64,000 nucleotides of DNA, from NCBI RefSeq assembly GCF_036178145.1, contig NZ_CP108067.1:5084001-5148000 (forward strand), given 5' to 3'. This stretch comes from Streptomyces sp. NBC_00273 (GTDB lineage: Bacteria; Actinomycetota; Actinomycetes; Streptomycetales; Streptomycetaceae). This document shows, one piece after another, positions 1-9,720 of this stretch; the first letter of the stretch is position 1, and the number at the start of each line of letters is the position of its first letter. The notes below the pieces were generated by a model. The model saw only the letters and a list, made by a program, of their open reading frames with translations, did no database searches and had not been told where the DNA came from. Both the position numbers and the translations under genes were made by a program.

Positions 1-421
1 ACTGGTCCACCACGTGCCGGGTGGCCCCCGGCGAGAGGTAGGCGTCCCCGGCCGCGGCCGCCCGGACCGCCCCGATCAGCTCGCCCGGAGCCGAGTCCTT
101 CAGCAGGAACCCCGCGCCGCCCTCGCCCAGCGCCCGCAACACGTTCTCCTTCTCCCCGAAGGTGGTCAGGATCAGCGCCCGCACCTCCGGCACGGCCCGC
201 CTCAGCTCCCCGAGCGCCGTCAGCCCGTCCATCACCGGCATCTGGATGTCCAGCAGCATCACGTCCGGCGCGTGCGAGCGGGCCAGGTCCACCGCCTCCC
301 TGCCGTTGGCCGCCTCCGCGACGACCTCGATGTCCGGCGCCGAGGTCAGGATCATCCTGATCCCGGCCCGGATCAGTGGCTCGTCGTCGGCGATCACCAC
401 TCTGATCACTTCGGCTGTCAC
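1..421 (-). CDS. NarL/FixJ-family response regulator, C-terminus cut by window edge
   Basis: Two-component response regulator; about 140 N-terminal residues lie in the window and the protein runs off the left edge. The receiver domain is clear: the acidic pair follows VVIAD, the phospho-acceptor Asp is in VMLLDIQMP, and the conserved Lys is in FLLKDS. The linker after the receiver (AAAAGDAYLSPGATR) is typical of the NarL/LuxR class, so a LuxR-type HTH is expected beyond the edge. The start is GTG (VTAEVIRVV), 9 bases after the stop of the histidine kinase, so the two form a kinase-regulator operon. The signal sensed is not visible. Confidence 0.93.
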   Translation of the reverse strand, partial: MTAEVIRVVIADDEPLIRAGIRMILTSAPDIEVVAEAANGREAVDLARSHAPDVMLLDIQMPVMDGLTALGELRRAVPEVRALILTTFGEKENVLRALGEGGAGFLLKDSAPGELIGAVRAAAAGDAYLSPGATRHVVDQ

Positions 422-430
422 CCCGCGCTC

Positions 431-2125
431 CTACTGCTTGACCTCGTACTCCTGCTTTTCCACGAGCTTGCCGTCCTTGAAGCAGAACCGGAAGATCCGG
501 TCCGTTCCCACGGCGCTCGGCTGGTTCTCGGCCAGCAGGGCCAGACATTCCGAGCCCGCCGGCCTCGTCGGCCCCTTGCGGGCGGCCCCGGCGGTCATGA
601 AGTTCTCCCCGGTCGGCAGCCGGTCGCGGACGGACTGCTCCGACTCGCCCACGTGCACGGCGTCGAACTCGTCCCGGTCGATCATCGCGTCACTCGCCGA
701 GTCCAACAGCAGTACCACTCCGGCGCCGAACACGATCACCAGCAGCACCACCGCCGCGAACGCGATCCCGCAGCCCACCGCGACGCCACCGGACCGGCTG
801 GGCACGCGCACGGCCAGCTCCCGGTCCACCGCCCCCCAGTCCATCGGCTGCTCGTCCCCGCGCCCCGGCAGCGGACCGTGCGCGTGGGCCTGCTGCCCGA
901 AGTCGTCGGCCACGTCCACCACGCCGGCCGGCTCCGCCCCGTACGGAAGGACCCCGGCCACCCGGAACCCGCCGCCCTCGACGGGGCCCGCGTGCACCAT
1001 CCCGCCGACCAGCCGGGCCCGCTCGCGCAGCCCCGTCAGGCCCTGCCCGCCCGAGACCACCTCGTCGGCGGCCGGACCGGCCGACGGCCCGTTGGCGATC
1101 TCCACCACCAGCGAGTCGTCCTCGAACCGCAGCTCCACCGTGATCGAGGCCCCCGGCGCGTGCTTGTACGCGTTCGTCAGGGCCTCCTGCACGATCCGGT
1201 ACGCGGCGTGGTCGCACGCCGCGACCAGCTGCCTCGGCTGCCCCGACGTGGTCAGCCGTACGTCGGTGCCCGAGCCCCGCGCCGCCTCCACGACCCCGGC
1301 GATACCGGCCACCCCGCGCGCCGCGGGTTGGGCCTCCTCCACGGGCGCGGGGGACTCGACCCCGTCGCGCAAGATGCCGACGACCTCGCGCAGCTCGTGC
1401 ATCGCGGCCACCGAGGCCTGCCGCAGCACCCCCACCGCCTCGCGCTGGCGGTCGGTGAGCTGCGGATCCACCTCCAGTGCCCCGGTGTGCACGGAGATCA
1501 GGGCCAGTTGGTGACCCAGGCTGTCGTGCATGTCCTGGGCGATGCGCTGGCGCTCGCGCAGCCTCGCCTGCCCGGCGACCATGGCCCGCTCGCGCAGCAA
1601 TTGACCGTTGCGCTCCTGGAGTGCGCGCAGCAGCGTGCGGCGCTGCGACCAGTACCGGCTGGCCAGACCCGGCATCACGGTCGTCGCCAGGAACATCAGC
1701 GTGGAGAACACGATCACCAGCAGCGGCTGCATCTGCGACCACTGGTCCACCACGCCGCAGCCGATCGCCGCCACGAAGGCGAGCGTGAAGGCGGCCAGGG
1801 CCCGGCCCACCCCGATGATCCGCCGCCCGGCCGACCACCCCAGGAGGGGCAGGACGAAGAAGGACCCGGGCAGGAAGTTGGCCAAGCCCGAGGCGATCAC
1901 GAGCGTGCTGGCGGGCAGCCTGCGGCGCATCAGCGTCAGTACCACCGCGGCCGCGGCGCCGAGCAGCATGCGCTGCCCGGAGGCGTTGCTGACCTCCTCG
2001 ATGCCCAGGCCGAGTATGGCCAGTACGCCGCCGAGCGCCAGGTCCCCCGCCAGCATCCGCCGGGTCCACGGCTCCGGGCCCCTCAGCCAGTCCCAGCCGG
2101 CCCGCGTCTTCGCCTTCGCATCCAC
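431..2125 (-). CDS. Sensor histidine kinase (HisKA_3 type) with an unusual C-terminal membrane extension
   Basis: Membrane sensor kinase of 564 residues, partner of the adjacent regulator. Residues about 25-155 hold several membrane helices. The HisKA_3 box ERQRIAQDMHDSLGHQ puts the phospho-accepting His near 200, and a HATPase domain follows (N box around EALTNAYKHA, glycine-rich QGLTGLRERA). After the kinase core there is one more membrane helix (about 447-475) and an outer domain of about 90 residues with two Cys (near 527 and 548). The repeat-free pattern of that domain (HVGESEQSVRDRLP ... FRFCFKDGKLVEKQ) recalls small BamE/SmpA-like domains. The GTG start was chosen because an in-frame stop-free extension upstream lacks kinase-like sequence. 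The extension may add a second extracytoplasmic sensor; this is inference. Confidence 0.88.
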   Translation of the reverse strand: MDAKAKTRAGWDWLRGPEPWTRRMLAGDLALGGVLAILGLGIEEVSNASGQRMLLGAAAAVVLTLMRRRLPASTLVIASGLANFLPGSFFVLPLLGWSAGRRIIGVGRALAAFTLAFVAAIGCGVVDQWSQMQPLLVIVFSTLMFLATTVMPGLASRYWSQRRTLLRALQERNGQLLRERAMVAGQARLRERQRIAQDMHDSLGHQLALISVHTGALEVDPQLTDRQREAVGVLRQASVAAMHELREVVGILRDGVESPAPVEEAQPAARGVAGIAGVVEAARGSGTDVRLTTSGQPRQLVAACDHAAYRIVQEALTNAYKHAPGASITVELRFEDDSLVVEIANGPSAGPAADEVVSGGQGLTGLRERARLVGGMVHAGPVEGGGFRVAGVLPYGAEPAGVVDVADDFGQQAHAHGPLPGRGDEQPMDWGAVDRELAVRVPSRSGGVAVGCGIAFAAVVLLVIVFGAGVVLLLDSASDAMIDRDEFDAVHVGESEQSVRDRLPTGENFMTAGAARKGPTRPAGSECLALLAENQPSAVGTDRIFRFCFKDGKLVEKQEYEVKQ

Positions 2126-2232
2126 GCGCCCGACCCTAAACACCCGCACCCCGGCCCGACCGCCCTCTTTCGTCTCACCCCGCACGACGAAAGTCGACCG
2201 GTGTCCCGTCCCCCGCCTGCCGGGGCCTGGCT

Positions 2233-3216
2233 TCACCGTCCCGTCGGGCCCGCGACGCGGGCGAAGACCAGCTCCAGCACGGCGACCCGGTCCAGCCGGG
2301 CCGGCCCGCCGGTCATCCCGTCCAGGAACACCACCCGACGGCCGTCGTGGTGCACGTACAGCAGGTGCCCGCTGACCTCGGCGGCGCCGATGACCCGCCG
2401 CACCCACACCACGCCCCGGGTGTCCGGCCCGGTCTCCTCGGCCCGCGCGATCACCTCGTCCCAGCTCGCGCACCGCAGCTGGCGCGCGGCCGGGAAGTGG
2501 TGGCGCAGCAGCAGTTCCCACCAGCCGGGCGCCTCGTGCGCGGGCTGCCACGGCAGCGGCGACGAGGGACTGCCCGCGAGCGCGGCGGCCGTCGTGACCA
2601 CGCGGCCGCGCGCGTTCAGCCGCCACGCCTGCGCCTGCGGGTCGCGCTCGACCGGATCGTGCGCGTAGGCCGAGGCGTCGCCCCACGGATCGTTCGAAGC
2701 GGGGTGGAAGGGCTCCCCGTGGTCCTTGGGCACCACGAGCGACGCCGCCAGCATCGGCGTGCGCGGACGGCCGGGCCGCTCGGTGCTCCGACAGGCGAAC
2801 AGCCAGGTCCCGGCGTCCTCGGCGACGGGCTCGATGCCCACCAGCTCGACGAGCCCGCCGTACGTGGCCAGCAGCCACTCCAGCGCGGTCTGCCACGGTG
2901 CGGCCTTCGAGGTCTTCGCCGTTCCGGCCCGCTCCCAGCCGCCGTGGCGCACGTAGGCGAGGTACTCGTCGAGGGGCAGGTGCGTCGGCGGGAAGTCCGC
3001 CCGGGACCCGTCCTTGGGCACGATCACCACTTTGTGGAACGGACCCACCGGGGGATCCCCGGCGTCGATGCCCTCCTGGGTGTCGTACCGGACGATCCAG
3101 GCCGCCTCGTGCTCCTGGGTGAGCTCCGGCCGCAGCACGATGGTCCACGGCTCCGAGGCGAACGCCTGCTCAAGACGGGCCCGGGCCGCTTCGACGGCCT
3201 CGTTCGACGTGAGCAT
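2233..3216 (-). CDS. YrhB-domain protein with C-terminal deamidase-like region
   Basis: Soluble protein of 327 residues. The first 90 residues (LRPELTQEHEAAWIVRYDTQ ... GPFHKVVIVPKDG) match the YrhB/immunity-35 fold seen in many Streptomyces proteins. The C-terminal part (RHHFPAARQLRCASWDEVI ... GHLLYVHHDGRRVVFLDG) resembles papain-like toxin or glutamine-deamidase domains, with a candidate Cys followed by an HLLYV...DG block. No signal peptide or membrane helix is visible. AGGA lies 7 bases before the ATG. It may be an orphan polymorphic-toxin or immunity-type protein; no partner gene is adjacent. The biological role is unknown. Confidence 0.75.
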   Translation of the reverse strand: MLTSNEAVEAARARLEQAFASEPWTIVLRPELTQEHEAAWIVRYDTQEGIDAGDPPVGPFHKVVIVPKDGSRADFPPTHLPLDEYLAYVRHGGWERAGTAKTSKAAPWQTALEWLLATYGGLVELVGIEPVAEDAGTWLFACRSTERPGRPRTPMLAASLVVPKDHGEPFHPASNDPWGDASAYAHDPVERDPQAQAWRLNARGRVVTTAAALAGSPSSPLPWQPAHEAPGWWELLLRHHFPAARQLRCASWDEVIARAEETGPDTRGVVWVRRVIGAAEVSGHLLYVHHDGRRVVFLDGMTGGPARLDRVAVLELVFARVAGPTGR

Positions 3217-3436
3217 GTCTGAATCCTGACGGTGTCGGCCGGAGGGGACACGAGCGGTCCCGCACGTCCGGCGGCCACAACTCGTCCCGTGATGCGGACA
3301 GTTGGATCACCCTAACCAGGTCCTGCGAAAAGACCACAGCTCAGGGGCCCCGAGGAGGGACGTACGTCACACACGCACCCGGGGGAAACACGAAACGGCC
3401 GCCACCGCTTTCGCAGTGACGACCGTCTCGTCGATG

Positions 3437-3519
3437 TGGGCGAGGGGGGATTTGAACCCCCACGTCCCGAAGGACACTGGCACCTGAAGCCAGCGCGTCT
3501 GCCGTTCCGCCACTCGCCC
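3437..3519 (-). tRNA. tRNA-Leu (anticodon CAG)
   Basis: An 83-nt class II tRNA read on the minus strand. The acceptor stem pairs GGGCGAG with CTCGCCC and the discriminator is A. The anticodon loop CTTCAGG gives CAG. A long variable arm (GTGTCCTTCGGGACG) and the T arm GGTTCAAATCC are present. The CCA end is not encoded. Confidence 0.97.
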
Positions 3520-3812
3520 GAGTAGCGCCCCAGTGGATCTTCCCTTTCGGGCCTTTCCCCTGGCGACGTCGAAACATTAGCACGGAGAACGGGGAGGATT
3601 CACATCGCTTTCCCGGCACCCCCTCGGCCCGCCGCGGACGGCCCCTCCCGCACTCCGCTCCCGGTGCGGGACACTGTCCCTGGAGCGCCCCTACGATCGC
3701 TTGTGAGGACCAACACTCGTCCTCACAGGAACGATGGGGAACCACCCGAATCCGCCACGCGTGGATACGATCAGTAAGCAGTACAGGGCGACAGCGACGG
3801 AGGAGGTGCCCC

Positions 3813-4670
3813 ATGGGAGTTCTGAAGCGGTTCGAGCAGCGACTCGAAGGTCTGGTGAACGGCACCTTCGCCAAGGTGTTCAAGTCCGAGGTCCAGCCGG
3901 TGGAGATCGCCGGAGCCCTCCAGCGGGAGTGCGACAACAACGCCACCATCTGGAACCGCGAGCGGACCGTCGTCCCCAACGACTTCATCGTCGAGCTCAG
4001 CGCCGGCGACTACGACCGTCTGAGTCCCTACTCCGGGCAGCTCGGCGACGAGCTCGCGGGCCTCGTCCGCGACTACGCCAAGCAGCAGCGCTACAGCTTC
4101 ATGGGCCCCATCAAGGTCCACCTGGAGAAGGCCGACGACCTCGACACCGGGCTCTACCGGGTCCGCAGCCGCACCCTCGCCTCCAGCACCTCCCAGCCGC
4201 AGGCCGGACCACCCTCACCACAGGGCGGCTACGGCTACCCGCCGGAGAACCAGCCACAGGGCGGCTACGGATATCCCCCGGTCGCGGCCCCGCCCATGCC
4301 CAGTGCTCCGCCCCCGGGCGGACCAGGCGCCCGGCGGCCCGCTCCGGGCGGGCCCGGCGGACCGGCCCCCGCGGCCGGCCCGGGCGGCGCCCGGCGCCAC
4401 TGGATCGAGATCAACGGCACCCGCCACCAGATCTCGCGCCCCACGCTCGTACTCGGCCGAAGCACGGAAGCCGACGTGCGGATCGACGACCCCGGCGTAT
4501 CCCGCCGGCACTGTGAGATCCGGACCGGAACGCCCTCGACGATCCAGGATCTCGGGTCCACCAACGGCATCGTGGTGGACGGGCAGCACACCACCCGCGC
4601 TACGCTCCGCGACGGCTCGCGGATCGTCGTGGGCAGCACCACCATCATTTACCGGCAAGCCGAAGGGTGA
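3813..4670 (+). CDS. fhaA: FhaA: DUF3662 and FHA domain protein
   Basis: Phosphothreonine-binding scaffold of the Ser/Thr kinase system for cell-wall growth, 285 residues. The N-terminal DUF3662 domain (1-115, MGVLKRFEQRLEGLVNGTF) is joined by a Gly/Pro/Tyr-rich linker with repeated GGYGYPP units to a C-terminal FHA domain (about 195-285). The FHA core residues are LGR, SRRHCEI and DLGSTNG. In mycobacteria FhaA binds phosphorylated partners such as MviN. It is the first gene of the fhaA-fhaB-pstP-rodA-pbpA-pknB operon. GGAGGAGGTG lies just before the ATG. Confidence 0.97.
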   Translation: MGVLKRFEQRLEGLVNGTFAKVFKSEVQPVEIAGALQRECDNNATIWNRERTVVPNDFIVELSAGDYDRLSPYSGQLGDELAGLVRDYAKQQRYSFMGPIKVHLEKADDLDTGLYRVRSRTLASSTSQPQAGPPSPQGGYGYPPENQPQGGYGYPPVAAPPMPSAPPPGGPGARRPAPGGPGGPAPAAGPGGARRHWIEINGTRHQISRPTLVLGRSTEADVRIDDPGVSRRHCEIRTGTPSTIQDLGSTNGIVVDGQHTTRATLRDGSRIVVGSTTIIYRQAEG

Positions 4671-4680
4671 AGCGGGGGCA

Positions 4681-5184
4681 ATGTCAGAGCTGACCCTGAC
4701 GGTCATGCGGTTGGGTTTCCTGGCCGTTCTGTGGCTGTTCGTCATCGTGGCCGTACAGGTCATCCGCAGCGATCTCTTCGGGACGCGCGTGACCCAACGC
4801 GGGTCCCGTCGTGGCGGCGGAGGCGCCGGCGGCGCCCCGCAGCAGGCGGGCCGCCAAGCCACGCCTCCGCAGCAGCGCCAGCGGCGCGGCGCACCCACCA
4901 AGCTCGTCGTCTCCGAGGGCATCCTCACGGGAACCACGGTGGCCCTCGCCGGCCAGACGATCACGCTGGGCCGCGCGCACGACTCCACGATCGTGCTGGA
5001 CGACGACTACGCGTCCAGCCGCCATGCCAGGATCTATCCCGACCGTGACGGCCAGTGGATCGTCGAGGATCTCGGGTCCACCAACGGCACGTATCTCGAC
5101 CGGACCCGGCTGACCACCCCGACGCCCATTCCGCCGGGCGCACCGATCCGCATCGGCAAGACCGTCATCGAGCTGCGGAAGTAG
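4681..5184 (+). CDS. fhaB: FhaB/FipA: membrane-anchored FHA domain protein
   Basis: Protein of 167 residues with one N-terminal membrane helix (about 7-27), a basic Gln/Gly-rich linker and a C-terminal FHA domain (about 85-160) with LGRAHDSTIVL, SSRHARI and DLGSTNGTY. It sits 10 bases after fhaA and ahead of pstP. In actinobacteria this protein is a substrate of the PASTA kinase and links phosphorylation to division and envelope synthesis. Confidence 0.97.
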   Translation: MSELTLTVMRLGFLAVLWLFVIVAVQVIRSDLFGTRVTQRGSRRGGGGAGGAPQQAGRQATPPQQRQRRGAPTKLVVSEGILTGTTVALAGQTITLGRAHDSTIVLDDDYASSRHARIYPDRDGQWIVEDLGSTNGTYLDRTRLTTPTPIPPGAPIRIGKTVIELRK

Positions 5185-5331
5185 TACGAGAATGAGCGAG
5201 CGGAGCGAGCGCGCGGCGGTGATCCGTGCCACCGAGGACACGGACCCGAGCGCGCTCCCGACCGGAGGGTGGGCAGTGTGGCTCGAGACCGGTTGTACCC
5301 GGAGGCAGCTTCGTCGACAGGGCAGGTGCGC

Positions 5332-6798
5332 ATGAGTCTGTCCCTGCGGTTCGCCGCCGGATCACACAAGGGCATGATCCGCGAGGGCAACGAGGATTCC
5401 GGTTACGCCGGTCCCCGGCTCCTCGCGATCGCCGACGGCATGGGAGGCCAGGCCGCCGGCGAGGTCGCGAGCTCCGAGGTGATCTCCACCCTCGTGCAGC
5501 TCGACGACGACGTCCCGGGCTCCGACATCCTCACCTCGCTGGCCACGGCCGTACAGCGCGCCAACGACCAGCTGCGCGTGATGGTCGAGGAGGACCCGCA
5601 GCTCGAAGGCATGGGCACCACGCTGACCGCCCTGCTGTGGACCGGCCAGCGCCTCGGCCTCGTCCACGTCGGCGACTCCCGCGCCTATCTGCTCCGCGAC
5701 GGCGTCCTCACCCAGATCACCCAGGACCACACCTGGGTGCAGCGCCTCGTCGACGAGGGGCGCATCACGGAGGAAGAAGCCACCACCCACCCGCAGCGCT
5801 CGCTCCTGATGCGCGCGCTCGGCAGCGGCGACATCGTCGAGCCCGACCTCTCCATCCGTGAGGTCCGGGCCGGTGACCGCTACCTGATCTGCTCCGACGG
5901 GCTGTCCGGCGTCGTCTCCCACCAGACCCTGGAAGAGACCCTCGCCGACTACCACGGTCCCCGCGAGACCGTGCAGTCGCTGATCCAGCTCGCCCTGCGC
6001 GGCGGCGGACCCGACAACATCACCTGCATCGTCGCCGACGTCCTCGACACCGACAGCGGCGACACCCTCGCCGCCCAGGTCAGCGACACCCCGGTGGTCG
6101 TCGGCGCGGTCGCCGAGAACCAGCACCAGCTCTTCGACAGCGGCAACGCCATGCAGACCCCGGCCGGCCGGGCCTCGGGCCTCGGCCGCCGCGGCCAGCC
6201 CCCGGCCGGCGCCTTCGGCCCCCCCGGCAGCGGCGACGCCCCCGGCTACGGCTACTCCGACCAGGGGCAGGGCCAGGGCGGCAACGGCTACGGCACCTTC
6301 GGCGAAGCCGACGCCTACACCGCCGACCCCGCCTACGAGGACACGTACAACCACCCCCGCAGGCGCCGCAGCAAAGGGCGCAAGTGGACCACCCGTACGC
6401 TGACCCTGCTCATCGTCGCCGGCGTCGTCGGCGGTGGCCTCTACGCGGGCTGGCGCTGGACCCAGACCCAGTTCTACGTGGGCGTGAAGGGCGAGCACGT
6501 CGCGCTCTTCCGCGGCATCAGCCCGAAGCTGGGGCCGCTGGAGCTCTCCAAGGTGGAGACCGACCGCCCCGACATCGAACTGAAGTACCTGCCGCCCTTC
6601 AAGCAGAAGCTGGTCGAGGCCACCATCAGCGAGAACAGCTTCGACGCCGCGCGCAAGAAGCTCGACGACCTCGGCGTCCAGGTGTCCGCCTGCAAGAAGG
6701 ACGAGGAGCGCCGCAACGTCGAGGCGCAGAACAGCCAGACGCCCGCCCCCAGCCTGACTCCCGAGGAGCAGCAACTGGTCGGGCTGTGCGGGAAGTAG
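5332..6798 (+). CDS. pstP: PstP: PP2C-type Ser/Thr protein phosphatase
   Basis: Metal-dependent phosphatase that reverses the PASTA kinase, 488 residues. The PP2C domain fills 1-240, with the metal-binding motifs REGNEDSG, IADGMGGQAAG, VHVGDSRAYL, CSDGLSG and GPDNIT. A Gly/Tyr-rich cytoplasmic linker follows, then one membrane helix (about 350-370) and a 115-residue outer domain. The ATG at 5332 (MSLSLRF) has GCAGG 5 bases upstream. An earlier in-frame ATG at 5269 would add 21 residues lacking family similarity. Confidence 0.96.
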   Translation: MSLSLRFAAGSHKGMIREGNEDSGYAGPRLLAIADGMGGQAAGEVASSEVISTLVQLDDDVPGSDILTSLATAVQRANDQLRVMVEEDPQLEGMGTTLTALLWTGQRLGLVHVGDSRAYLLRDGVLTQITQDHTWVQRLVDEGRITEEEATTHPQRSLLMRALGSGDIVEPDLSIREVRAGDRYLICSDGLSGVVSHQTLEETLADYHGPRETVQSLIQLALRGGGPDNITCIVADVLDTDSGDTLAAQVSDTPVVVGAVAENQHQLFDSGNAMQTPAGRASGLGRRGQPPAGAFGPPGSGDAPGYGYSDQGQGQGGNGYGTFGEADAYTADPAYEDTYNHPRRRRSKGRKWTTRTLTLLIVAGVVGGGLYAGWRWTQTQFYVGVKGEHVALFRGISPKLGPLELSKVETDRPDIELKYLPPFKQKLVEATISENSFDAARKKLDDLGVQVSACKKDEERRNVEAQNSQTPAPSLTPEEQQLVGLCGK

Positions 6799-6832
6799 TA
6801 GACATACGCGGGCGCAGGGGGCCTGCCACACC

Positions 6833-8257
6833 ATGAGCGTTGTCACCAATACGACCACCATCGGCGCCATCGAGCTGCCGAGCAGGCGCAACACCGAGCT
6901 CCTGCTGCTCGGCTTCGCCGTGCTCATCCCGATGTTCGCCTACGCCAACGTGGGCCTCGCGATCAACGGCACCCTGCCCCCCGGCATGGTGCTCTACGGC
7001 CTCGGCCTCGGCGCCCTCGCCGGGATCGCGCACCTCGTCGTGCGCCGGTACGCCAAGTACGCCGACCCGCTGCTGCTGCCGCTGGCGACCCTGCTCAACG
7101 GGCTGGGCCTCGTCCTGATCTGGCGCCTGGACCAGTCCGAGCGCCTGCAGAACCTCGCCAAGCGGTCCTTCGGCACGTTCTCCCCCTCCGCGCCGCGCCA
7201 GATGATGTACACGGCCCTCGCCATCGCCCTGTTCGCCGCCGTCCTGCTGGTCCTGAAAGACCACCGCGTCCTGCAGAGATTCACGTACATCTCGATGGCG
7301 GGCGCCCTGGTCCTGCTGATCCTGCCCGTCGTCCCGGGTCTGGGCGCCGACGTCTTCGGCGCGAAGATCTGGATCAGCGTGGGCGGCTTCTCCATCCAGC
7401 CCGGTGAGTTCGCGAAGATCGTCATCGCGATCTTCTTCGCCGGCTACCTGATGGTGAAGCGCGACGCGCTCGCCCTGGCCAGCCGCCGCTTCATGGGCCT
7501 CTACCTGCCGCGCGGCCGCGACCTCGGCCCGATCCTGATGATCTGGGCGATGAGCCTGCTCGTCCTCGTCTTCGAGAACGACCTCGGCACCTCGCTGCTC
7601 TTCTTCGGCATGTTCGTGATCATGCTGTACGTGGCCACCGAGCGCACCAGCTGGATCGTCATCGGCCTGCTGATGTCGGTGGGCGGCGCCGTGGTCGTCG
7701 GCACCTTCGCCAGCCACGTCCAGGCCCGTGTCAACGCTTGGCTCGACCCCTTCGGCTGCTACGCCACCTCGGGCGCCTGTGAGCAGGTCGGCCAGTCGAT
7801 CATGAGCTTCGGTTCCGGCGGCGTCCTCGGCGCCGGCTGGGGCCAGGGCAACTCCGACCTGATCGGCTTCGCCGCCAACTCCGACTTCATCTTCTCCACC
7901 GTCGGTGAAGAACTCGGCCTCGCCGGCGTGATGGCCTTCCTGCTGCTCTACGGGCTCATCATCGAGCGGGGCGTGCGCACCGCGCTCGCCGCCCGCGACC
8001 CCTTCGGCAAGCTCTTCGCCATCGGCCTCTCCGGCGCCTTCGCGCTCCAGATCTTCGTGGTCGCCGGCGGAGTCATGGGCCTCATCCCCCTCACCGGCAT
8101 GACGATGCCCTTCCTCGCGTCCGGCGGTTCCTCCGTCCTCGCGAACTGGATCCTCATCGCCATCCTCATCCGGATCAGCGACACCGCACGCCGCCCCGCA
8201 CCGGCCCCCGCCCCGTCCCCCGACTCCGAGATGACCCAGGTGGTCCGTCCGTCATGA
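6833..8257 (+). CDS. rodA: RodA/FtsW-family peptidoglycan glycosyltransferase
   Basis: SEDS polymerase of lipid II, 474 residues with about ten to twelve membrane helices. SEDS landmarks are visible: KIWISVGGFSIQPGEFAKI (conserved region before the catalytic Asp loop), FENDLGTSLLFFG, and near the C-terminus GLIPLTGMTMPFLASGGSS. It overlaps pbpA by 4 bases (ATGA), so polymerase and transpeptidase are translationally coupled. Confidence 0.97.
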   Translation: MSVVTNTTTIGAIELPSRRNTELLLLGFAVLIPMFAYANVGLAINGTLPPGMVLYGLGLGALAGIAHLVVRRYAKYADPLLLPLATLLNGLGLVLIWRLDQSERLQNLAKRSFGTFSPSAPRQMMYTALAIALFAAVLLVLKDHRVLQRFTYISMAGALVLLILPVVPGLGADVFGAKIWISVGGFSIQPGEFAKIVIAIFFAGYLMVKRDALALASRRFMGLYLPRGRDLGPILMIWAMSLLVLVFENDLGTSLLFFGMFVIMLYVATERTSWIVIGLLMSVGGAVVVGTFASHVQARVNAWLDPFGCYATSGACEQVGQSIMSFGSGGVLGAGWGQGNSDLIGFAANSDFIFSTVGEELGLAGVMAFLLLYGLIIERGVRTALAARDPFGKLFAIGLSGAFALQIFVVAGGVMGLIPLTGMTMPFLASGGSSVLANWILIAILIRISDTARRPAPAPAPSPDSEMTQVVRPS

Positions 8258-9720
8258 ACAAGCCCCTGCGCCGCATCTCGCTGTTCTGCGGACTGCTCGT
8301 CCTCGCCCTGCTGATCCGCACCAACTGGCTGCAGTACGTGCAGGCCGAGGAGCTCAGCACCCGCAAGGAGAACCGCCGGGTCCAGATCGCCCAGTACGCG
8401 ACCGAGCGCGGCAACATCATCGTCAAGGGCGGCGAGCCGATCACCGGTTCCAAGGTGACCGACGGCAGCGACTACAAGTACAAGCGGACCTACACGAACG
8501 GCGAGCTCTGGGCTCCCGTCACCGGGTACGCCTCGCAGGCGTTCGGCTCCACCCAGCTGGAATCCCTCGAGGACGGCATCCTCACCGGCAACGACGACCG
8601 GCTGTTCTTCGACCGCACCATCGGCATGTTCACCGGGGAGAAGAAGCAGGGCGGCAACGTCGTCACCACGCTGAACCCCGATGCCCAGAAGGCCGCCTTC
8701 GAGGCGCTGGGCACGAAGAAGGGCGCCGTCGCGGCCATCGACCCGCGCACCGGCGCCATCCTGGCCCTGGTCTCCACGCCCTCGTACGACCCCTCGCGCT
8801 TCGCGGGCAACTCCAAGGACGACGAGAAGGCCTGGGTCGAGCTGAAGGACAGCGAGGACAAGAACCTCGTCAACCGCGCCCTGCGCGAGACGTACCCGCC
8901 GGGCTCCACCTTCAAGGTGGTCACCGCGGCCGCCGCCCTCGAACACGGCGTCGTCCAGGACATCAACGCCGCCACGGACACCCCCGAGCCGTACTTCCTG
9001 CCGGGCACCAAGACCGTGATGGTCAACCACGCCCAGGGCTGCGAGAAGGCCAGCCTGAACAAGGCCCTCGAGATCTCCTGCAACTCCGTCTTCGCGAACA
9101 TGGGCGACAAGGTCACCCGCGACAAGATGGTGGAGACCTCGGAGAAGTTCGGCTTCAACAACGACAAGATCGACATCCCGGTCCGCGCGTTCGCCAGCAT
9201 CTACGACAAGAAGATGGGCAAGGACGGCAACGCCCAGAGCTCCATCGGGCAGTTCAACACCGCCGCCACCCCGCTCCAGATGGCCATGGTCACCGCCGCG
9301 ATCGCCAACGACGGCAAGCTGATGAAGCCGTACATGGTGGACAATCTCACGGCCCCCAACCTGGACATCATCGAGAAGCACGAGCCGCAGGAGATGAGCC
9401 GGCCGCTCTCCGCCGCCAACGCGGAGAAGCTGCAGCAGATGATGGTCAACGTCGTCGAGCACGGCACCGGCAGCAAGGCCAAGGTGAAGGGCATCACGGT
9501 CGGCGGCAAGACCGGTACGGCGCAGCACGGCGAGGGCAACAAGAAGCGCCCCTACGCCTGGTTCATCTCCTACGCCGAAAACCAGGACAAGACCTCGCCG
9601 GTCGCCGTCGCCGTCGTGATCGAGGACAGCGAGGCGGAGCGCGAGGACATCAGCGGTGGCGGTCTGGCCGCTCCCGTCGCCAAGGCGGTCATGGAGGCGG
9701 TCCTGAACAGCCAGGGGTGA
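8254..9720 (+). CDS. pbpA: PbpA: class B penicillin-binding protein (transpeptidase)
   Basis: Peptidoglycan transpeptidase of 488 residues and partner of the adjacent SEDS enzyme. It has a short cytoplasmic N-terminus, one membrane helix (about 8-25), a dimerisation domain and a transpeptidase domain with all three signatures: SxxK in PPGSTFKVVT, SxN in ISCNSVF and KTG in VGGKTGTAQ. It overlaps rodA by 4 bases and precedes the PASTA kinase gene. Confidence 0.97.
   Translation: MNKPLRRISLFCGLLVLALLIRTNWLQYVQAEELSTRKENRRVQIAQYATERGNIIVKGGEPITGSKVTDGSDYKYKRTYTNGELWAPVTGYASQAFGSTQLESLEDGILTGNDDRLFFDRTIGMFTGEKKQGGNVVTTLNPDAQKAAFEALGTKKGAVAAIDPRTGAILALVSTPSYDPSRFAGNSKDDEKAWVELKDSEDKNLVNRALRETYPPGSTFKVVTAAAALEHGVVQDINAATDTPEPYFLPGTKTVMVNHAQGCEKASLNKALEISCNSVFANMGDKVTRDKMVETSEKFGFNNDKIDIPVRAFASIYDKKMGKDGNAQSSIGQFNTAATPLQMAMVTAAIANDGKLMKPYMVDNLTAPNLDIIEKHEPQEMSRPLSAANAEKLQQMMVNVVEHGTGSKAKVKGITVGGKTGTAQHGEGNKKRPYAWFISYAENQDKTSPVAVAVVIEDSEAEREDISGGGLAAPVAKAVMEAVLNSQG

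Noticed and set aside
14..2668. Long plus-strand ORF of 884 codons at the left end
   Set aside because: It is antisense to the two-component genes, with low-complexity Arg/Pro/Gly sequence typical of GC-rich shadow frames.
4200..4290. Tandem DNA repeat in fhaA
   Set aside because: The repeated GGYGYPP units are part of the normal disordered linker of FhaA-type proteins.
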